Positions 6,604 to 11,025 of a DNA stretch of 11,025 nt are shown here, piece by piece. This stretch comes from Clostridiales bacterium (GTDB lineage: Bacteria > Bacillota > Clostridia > Oscillospirales > Acutalibacteraceae). Both the position numbers and the translations under genes were made by a program. Where the stretch lies: assembly GCA_012728445.1 (NCBI GenBank), contig JAAYFA010000283.1:1-11025 (forward strand), read 5' to 3'. Every line of letters starts with the position of its first letter. The first letter of the stretch is position 1. The notes beneath the pieces were generated by a model that was not told the origin of the DNA, made no database searches, and saw only the letters and a list, made by a program, of their open reading frames with translations.

Positions 6604-7503
6604 TTATGCCCCGGCATTTATCAGCACATCCGCGTAAACCGGATAATGGTCCGAAACCGTTCTGCCGTCTATTCCCTCCGTCACCACCCGGTACACCAGC
6701 GGTGTAATACCACTGGTAACCAGAATAAAATCGATGATGATTTTCGTCTGGCTTTCCGGCGGATTGAATCCATTATAGGTGGTATTGCTCATGGTATCCG
6801 GCGCGAGGAACTTTGAGTCATGCAATTCGTCCGCCGTCAGCGTTTTGTACAGTTCGCTGTTTTCCCTAAAATTGAAGTCCCCGGTACACACAACCGGTAT
6901 GTCGAATTCAGCGACTTTAGCCAAAATCATCGGCACGCTGTTTTGGCGCGCCAAAGCGCCTTTATTATCCAAATGTGTGTTGATGTGCGCGTATTGTTCA
7001 CCGGTTGTTTTGTTTTTGAGCACCGCCCAGGTGCAGACCCGCTCGGAACCGGCATCCCAGCCTTTTGAGGGTTTATCGGGCGTTTGGGACAGCCAGAAGG
7101 TGCCTGAATCGACCACCTCATATTTATCCTTTAGATAGAAAACGGCGCTGTAACCGCCAAGCAGCGGAATCAAGTCGGTTGCCCTTCCAACATAATCGTA
7201 CTCCGGCAACCGGTTTTTGAAACACTGCATCCACGCCACCGTCGCTTCCTGCACACCGAAAGAGTCCGGATAATATTCCGCGATTGTCTGCGTGACGATA
7301 CCCCTACGGTTGATCATAGCGTTTTCGTTTAGGCGCTCGCTGAGGACATTGAACGTCATGATTCTCACCGCATGCTCGGTCTTATCGTAAATATCTCGCT
7401 CAGGCAGTGCCGCCGTATACAGGTGTGTTAAGAGCATACTCAGAACTGTTATAATGCAAGTGATGGCCTTAAGCATACGTTTTAGCTTTTGATAGGTTGT
7501 CAT
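6604..7503 (-). CDS. EEP family protein with N-terminal signal or membrane anchor
   Basis: 299 residues; a paralogue of the adjacent EEP protein with about 45 extra N-terminal residues. Those contain basic residues (Lys6, Lys8, Arg9, Lys12) followed by a hydrophobic stretch at about 13-32, ending near TAALPE, so it is a Sec signal peptide or a membrane anchor that places the enzyme outside the membrane. Active-site positions match the EEP fold: Asn52 in MTFNVL, Glu86 in VQEAT, His177 in HINTHLDN, Asp209 and Asn211 in GDFN, Asp258 in IIDFILV, Asp285-His286 in SDHYP. The motif after NTHLD has Asn where the paralogue has His. GAGGT precedes ATG 7503 by six bases. It is the first gene of the minus-strand pair, divergent from the transporter operon. 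Substrate is unknown: phospholipid head groups, nucleic acid or a phosphorylated sugar are all possible. Confidence 0.92.
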   Translation of the reverse strand: MTTYQKLKRMLKAITCIITVLSMLLTHLYTAALPERDIYDKTEHAVRIMTFNVLSERLNENAMINRRGIVTQTIAEYYPDSFGVQEATVAWMQCFKNRLPEYDYVGRATDLIPLLGGYSAVFYLKDKYEVVDSGTFWLSQTPDKPSKGWDAGSERVCTWAVLKNKTTGEQYAHINTHLDNKGALARQNSVPMILAKVAEFDIPVVCTGDFNFRENSELYKTLTADELHDSKFLAPDTMSNTTYNGFNPPESQTKIIIDFILVTSGITPLVYRVVTEGIDGRTVSDHYPVYADVLINAGA

Positions 7504-7529
7504 GGTGATACCTCTTTTACTCTCTAAAT

Positions 7530-7558
7530 ATTATCCGTTCGGCCGATGCTTTTAACAA
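7530..7558 (-). promoter_or_regulatory. Candidate proximal promoter of the EEP gene pair
   Basis: On the minus strand TTGTTA (7553-7558), a 17-base spacer and GATAAT (7530-7535), 27 bases before the start codon. Confidence 0.5.
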
Positions 7559-7593
7559 TCAATAAAAAGGCGGCATTTTGCTGTTCGAAGAAT

Positions 7594-7622
7594 ATTGTAG
7601 CATAACACACGGCAGGGCGCAA
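7594..7622 (-). promoter_or_regulatory. Candidate distal promoter of the EEP gene pair
   Basis: On the minus strand a weak TTGCGC -35 (7617-7622), a 17-base spacer and TACAAT (7594-7599) with an extended TG one base upstream. It is weaker at the -35 than the proximal candidate. Confidence 0.35.
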
Positions 7623-7634
7623 TTACCTTTTTAA

Positions 7635-7658
7635 CCGCATGGTGCGGGCGCTTTTTTT
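7635..7658 (+). terminator. Terminator-like hairpin upstream of the transporter promoter
   Basis: CCGCA-TGG-TGCGG (7635-7647) is followed after GCGC by seven T (7652-7658). The stem is short, and no plus-strand gene precedes it. It could insulate the transporter promoter, end a small RNA, or be a remnant. Confidence 0.35.
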
Positions 7659-7685
7659 GAACTGCTTGAGGGGCAGCAGAAAGAA

Positions 7686-7715
7686 TTGACACAGCCTTCT
7701 TAAATGCAGTATGAT
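7686..7715 (+). promoter_or_regulatory. Predicted promoter of the GPH transporter operon
   Basis: A perfect TTGACA -35 (7686-7691), an 18-base spacer and TATGAT (7710-7715). The ATG at 7750 lies 34 bases downstream, with AGAAGGG as the ribosome site. Confidence 0.75.
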
Positions 7716-7749
7716 AATATAAGTTTAAACAGAAGGGTATGATGTTCAG

Positions 7750-9225
7750 ATGAATATGCAGTCTCCCCCCGCAAATCCCGATGTAAAACTCAGCACCAAA
7801 GAAAGACTCGCTTTTTCGGTCGGAGACTTGTATGGCGGCGGCGCGCAGTCGCTTGTCGCAACCGTTTACCTGGTCTTTTTGGTGATGAACGGTTTGTCCG
7901 CCACCGCAGCGGGCACCATCATTATGATAGCAAAAATTTGGGATGCCGTAACGGACCCGCTCATGGGCATTATCTCCGACAACACCCGTTCCAAATGGGG
8001 CCGGCGTAAGCCTTATCTTTTTGTCGGCGGGTTTTGTATTATCGTGTCCTTCGGCTTCTTATTCCTACCTCTGCACGCGATGCAAAGCCAAGTCTTCAAA
8101 TACTTTATTTATCTGCTTGCCTATTTGTTCTACAACACAGTATCCACCATGATCATGGTGCCTTACAGCTCCTTTGCGACGGAGATGACCTCTAACTATT
8201 ATGAAAAAAATAAGATGAATACCATGCGACTCATATTTTCCATGGCATCGGGCGCTGTATCGGCAGGTGTGCCGATTGTCTTGTTGGAAAGGCTGAACAA
8301 GGGTGAAATGCCGGTGCAGACCTTTAGCCTTATCATGATTCTTGGTTTTGGCATCTTTTATTCCGTTCCACTCATTATCACCGCCATCGTTTGCCAAGAA
8401 CGGCTGCCCATCCCGGAAGAAAAACTCAAGTTCTCCTTCGCCAACTTTATCAAGCCACTCAAACTGCGCGCTTTTGTCTACTTGCTGCTGATGTATCTTT
8501 TCGCCTTCAGTTGTATGGATATTATCTCCGCCAACCTTGTTTGGTTTGTCAGCTACGGGCTCAATGTCGAAAGCTACAGTTCCTTTATACTGCTGGCAAT
8601 TATCATGGTCAGCTACGCCGCCATGATTCCCTTCCACAACAAGCTGATGAAGCGTGATGTCGCAAAGCCGCTCTTGTTCCGCGCGGGTATACCGCTGTAT
8701 ATCATTGGTATTATTATGCTTGGCCTTTACCCGGCGAGCTTTAACGATTATCTGATATTGCCGATTTGCGTGATCATCGGTATTGGCATGTCCGGCTGTC
8801 AGTTGCTGCCCTGGTTCATCTTCCCCGACGTGGTTGATTTGGGGGAGCTCAAGTTTGGCAGCAGAAACACCGGTTCCTTCAGCGGTCTGATGACTTTTAC
8901 CAGGAAAACCACAGTCGCTGTTGCGATCGCCATATCCGGTCTTATCCTTGATTTAAGCGGCTTTGTCAAGCCGACCACGGATTACGTCACCGGTCTTGTT
9001 ACGAGCTACGATCAGCCGGCATCCGCCGTTTTGGGGTTGAGGATGGTTATTGTTGTACCGATTGTCTTATTCCTGATCGCCGCGTTTATTGCCGCGAAGA
9101 AACTGACGCTCAATGCGAAACGCAGCGTACTCATTGGCAAACTGATTGCCGACCCCGCTATGGTCGACACCATGAGCGAAGACGACCGCACCGAATATGA
9201 GGCCATTAAAGAAGAACTCTTTTAG
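7750..9225 (+). CDS. GPH family sugar:cation symporter (MFS_2, MelB-like), copy 1
   Basis: 491-residue integral membrane protein of the glycoside-pentoside-hexuronide:cation symporter family, expected to have 12 transmembrane helices. It imports a sugar, glycoside or uronide with Na+ or H+. The family signature lies at residues 62-90: KIWDAVTDPLMG, then SDNTRSKWGRRKPY. Asp65 and Asp69 match the cation-site pair Asp55/Asp59 of MelB. A second conserved block is DVVDLGELKFGSRNTGSFSGL before the last helices. It ends in a charged cytoplasmic tail of about 40 residues. AGAAGGG lies about 12 bases before ATG 7750, with no closer in-frame start. It is the first gene of a tandem pair, ends in TAG, and is separated from copy 2 by 41 bases. 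The substrate cannot be told from sequence; the closest guess is a hexuronide or a product of the neighbouring hydrolases. Confidence 0.93.
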   Translation: MNMQSPPANPDVKLSTKERLAFSVGDLYGGGAQSLVATVYLVFLVMNGLSATAAGTIIMIAKIWDAVTDPLMGIISDNTRSKWGRRKPYLFVGGFCIIVSFGFLFLPLHAMQSQVFKYFIYLLAYLFYNTVSTMIMVPYSSFATEMTSNYYEKNKMNTMRLIFSMASGAVSAGVPIVLLERLNKGEMPVQTFSLIMILGFGIFYSVPLIITAIVCQERLPIPEEKLKFSFANFIKPLKLRAFVYLLLMYLFAFSCMDIISANLVWFVSYGLNVESYSSFILLAIIMVSYAAMIPFHNKLMKRDVAKPLLFRAGIPLYIIGIIMLGLYPASFNDYLILPICVIIGIGMSGCQLLPWFIFPDVVDLGELKFGSRNTGSFSGLMTFTRKTTVAVAIAISGLILDLSGFVKPTTDYVTGLVTSYDQPASAVLGLRMVIVVPIVLFLIAAFIAAKKLTLNAKRSVLIGKLIADPAMVDTMSEDDRTEYEAIKEELF

Positions 9226-9266
9226 CCGAGAGTATTACACAAGCCCTTGAAAGGAACATACAAATT

Positions 9267-10742
9267 ATGCAAAATGATTCAGAAATTTCCGCATCCGATG
9301 TAAAACTGAAGATGGGAGAAAAACTCGCCTTTTCCGTCGGTGAGCTGTACGGCAGCGGCGCGACCTCACTGGTTGCCTCCGTCTACCTCGTTTTTCTTGT
9401 CCTCAATGGATTGACCGCGACAGCGGCGGCATCCATCATTATGCTGGCGAAGATTTGGGATGCCATCACGGACCCCGCGATGGGTATTATATCCGACAAC
9501 ACCCGCAGCAAATGGGGAAGGCGTAGACCCTACTTGTTTGTTGGCGCATTTATGCTGATTTTTTCCCTCGCGCTACTATTCATGCCGCTGCACGCCGTAA
9601 AAAGTACCACCTTCAAATATTTTACCTACTTGTTGGCGTATTTGATTTACAACACCCTGTCCACCATGATCAATGTACCTTATCTCGCCATGTCGGCAGA
9701 GCTGACAACAAATTATGCAGAAAAAAATAAGTTGCATGTGATCCGTCAGACATTTGCTATGATAGCCGGTGGCGTGTCGGCGGGCGTACCGATTTTTTTA
9801 CTGGAAAAACTGCATAAGGGCGAAATGCCCCTGCGCACTTTCAGCCTGTTGATGATCTTCGGGTTCGGGATTTACTACGCCATCCCCCTGCTCATCACCT
9901 CGATTTTCTGTAGGGAAAGAACACCCATCCCAACCGAAAAACTGAAGTTTTCGCTCTCAAACTTCTTGCTGCCGCTCCATGTCAAAGCTTATGTCCGCCT
10001 GCTCATGATGTATTTTTTGGCCTATTCGTCGTTAGACCTGATCATCACCAACATCGTCTGGGTTGTTCGTTATGGTTTTGAAATAGAAAAGTTCAGCTCT
10101 TTTATTGTGCTGATTGTTATCTCCGTCTCCTACTCGGTCACCATACCAATCTATAGCATACTCATGAAAAAGGACAAAGCAAAACCTTTTTTATACCGCG
10201 CGGGTATCCCCGTTTTTATGGCCAGTATTATTGCACTGGGCTTTTTCCCGGCCGGTCTTAATGATTACCTGATTTTACCGTTGTGTGTAATTATCGGATT
10301 TGGTATGTCCGGCTGTCTAATTATGCCCTGGATTATCTTCCCCGATGTGGTGGATGTCGGCGAGCTCAAGTTTGGTACCCGCAACACCGGCTCCTACAGC
10401 GGCCTAATGACTTTTGTGCGTAAATCGACCACCGCCGTGGCCATCCTGATTTCCGGCATTGTGCTGGACACGACCGGCTTCATCAAGCCTACAACAGATT
10501 TAGCCACCGGCTTTGTCACGAACTATGATCAGCCGGCCTCTGCCATTTGGGGGCTGCGCATGGTCATCGTAATACCGACACTCATTTTTATGATGATTGC
10601 ATTTATCGCCGCAAAACAACTCAAGCTCAACCCCACGAGAAGCAGGCTGATTGAAAAGCTCAATGCCCTTAAACCCGAGGACAGAATCCTTGACGAAAAC
10701 GAGCAGGCAGAATATGAGTTCATACAGAAAGAACTGTTTTAG
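9267..10742 (+). CDS. GPH family sugar:cation symporter (MFS_2, MelB-like), copy 2
   Basis: Same length as copy 1 (491 residues). The two align without gaps where I compared them; by hand count 66 of the first 90 residues are identical, so they arose by duplication. The signature KIWDAITDPAMG and SDNTRSKWGRRRPY is intact, with Asp65 and Asp69 for cation coupling and the DVVDVGELKFGTRNTGSYSGL block near the end. Differences are scattered over membrane helices (for example INVPYLAMSAELTTNY against the MVPYSSFATEMTSNY of copy 1), which may mean a different substrate preference. AAGGA lies 11 bases before ATG 9267. It has no promoter of its own that I can see in the 41-base gap, so it is probably transcribed with copy 1. 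It ends in TAG followed by a strong terminator. Confidence 0.93.
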   Translation: MQNDSEISASDVKLKMGEKLAFSVGELYGSGATSLVASVYLVFLVLNGLTATAAASIIMLAKIWDAITDPAMGIISDNTRSKWGRRRPYLFVGAFMLIFSLALLFMPLHAVKSTTFKYFTYLLAYLIYNTLSTMINVPYLAMSAELTTNYAEKNKLHVIRQTFAMIAGGVSAGVPIFLLEKLHKGEMPLRTFSLLMIFGFGIYYAIPLLITSIFCRERTPIPTEKLKFSLSNFLLPLHVKAYVRLLMMYFLAYSSLDLIITNIVWVVRYGFEIEKFSSFIVLIVISVSYSVTIPIYSILMKKDKAKPFLYRAGIPVFMASIIALGFFPAGLNDYLILPLCVIIGFGMSGCLIMPWIIFPDVVDVGELKFGTRNTGSYSGLMTFVRKSTTAVAILISGIVLDTTGFIKPTTDLATGFVTNYDQPASAIWGLRMVIVIPTLIFMMIAFIAAKQLKLNPTRSRLIEKLNALKPEDRILDENEQAEYEFIQKELF

Positions 10743-10758
10743 AGGAAGATCACTACGC

Positions 10759-10799
10759 AAAACAGCGCTCCGTTTTTTTTACGGAGCGCTGTTTTTTTT
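10759..10799 (+). terminator. Strong terminator between transporter 2 and the third EEP gene
   Basis: A 15-base-pair perfect stem (10759-10773 with 10781-10795) closes a loop of seven T and runs into a T tract to 10799. The stem core GCGCTCCG is shared with the terminators at 4372 and 5758. The A-rich left arm gives a short T run on the other strand, so it probably serves both convergent genes. Confidence 0.88.
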
Positions 10800-10810
10800 G
10801 TTCCATCGTG

Positions 10811-11025
10811 TCAGCTTGCCTTCAAAAGCATATCCGAATAGAGGGGGTAGTGGTCCGAGACCTGCTTTCCATCTATATCTTCGCAAATAACTTTGTAGGT
10901 AAGCGGTGTCATTCGACTGTTTGTGAATATAAAATCGATTATTCTGTTTGGGTCAACCGTCTCGGCAAAACCGTGGAAGGTTTGGTAGTTCATCGTATCC
11001 GGTGCTGAAAACTTTGTGTCTTGCA
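10811..11025 (-). CDS. Third EEP family protein, C-terminal part only
   Basis: The last 71 codons of a further endonuclease/exonuclease/phosphatase paralogue; the 5' part lies beyond the right edge. The frame is open to the window edge and reads QDTKFSAPDTM, matching RDTKYLAPDTM and HDSKFLAPDTM of the other two EEP proteins. It then shows IIDFIF, carrying the conserved Asp, and SDHYPLYSDM with the Asp-His pair. It stops with TGA at 10811-10813, whereas the other two stop with TAA. It converges on the transporter operon and shares its terminator. Whether it has a signal peptide cannot be seen. Confidence 0.9.
   Translation of the reverse strand, partial: QDTKFSAPDTMNYQTFHGFAETVDPNRIIDFIFTNSRMTPLTYKVICEDIDGKQVSDHYPLYSDMLLKAS

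Noticed and set aside
8065..8637. A 190-codon minus-strand frame under transporter 1
   Set aside because: Antisense to a membrane protein gene, and the plus-strand frame holds the family signature.

Overview
The window looks like chromosomal DNA from a low-to-medium GC member of the Bacillota, probably Clostridia. Genes are tightly packed with GGAGG-type ribosome sites, AT-rich sigma-A-like promoters, and hairpin-plus-T-run terminators. No rRNA, tRNA, CRISPR array or transposase was found. Genus cannot be read from the sequence.

Left part (1-3600, all minus strand). Argininosuccinate synthase (argG) runs off the left edge and has its own promoter with a good match to an arginine-repressor box. 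Upstream lies a probable two-gene operon: a fold-type I PLP aminotransferase, then tryptophanyl-tRNA synthetase (trpS) 18 bases downstream. The trpS frame is full length and well conserved but carries an in-frame TAG at codon 64. TAG is the normal stop of five of the nine genes whose 3' end is visible, so a general reassignment of TAG is unlikely.

Middle part (3600-5800). A HAD-family phosphatase is read to the right from a promoter whose -35 overlaps that of the aminotransferase promoter. Next is an AAA_14/DUF4143 ATPase on the minus strand. It is bracketed by two direct copies of a terminator-like element of about 45 bases. The second copy has no plus-strand gene to terminate, which suggests the ATPase gene was inserted between duplicated ends.

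Right part (5800-11025). Two tandem paralogous endonuclease/exonuclease/phosphatase (EEP) proteins are read leftward, one with an N-terminal membrane or signal segment and one without. Divergent from them are two tandem, equal-length GPH-type (MelB-like) cation symporters. A third EEP gene, cut by the right edge, converges on the transporters. Three EEP hydrolases around two sugar-type symporters suggest a locus for hydrolysing a phosphorylated compound outside the cell and importing the product. This is inference from gene order only.
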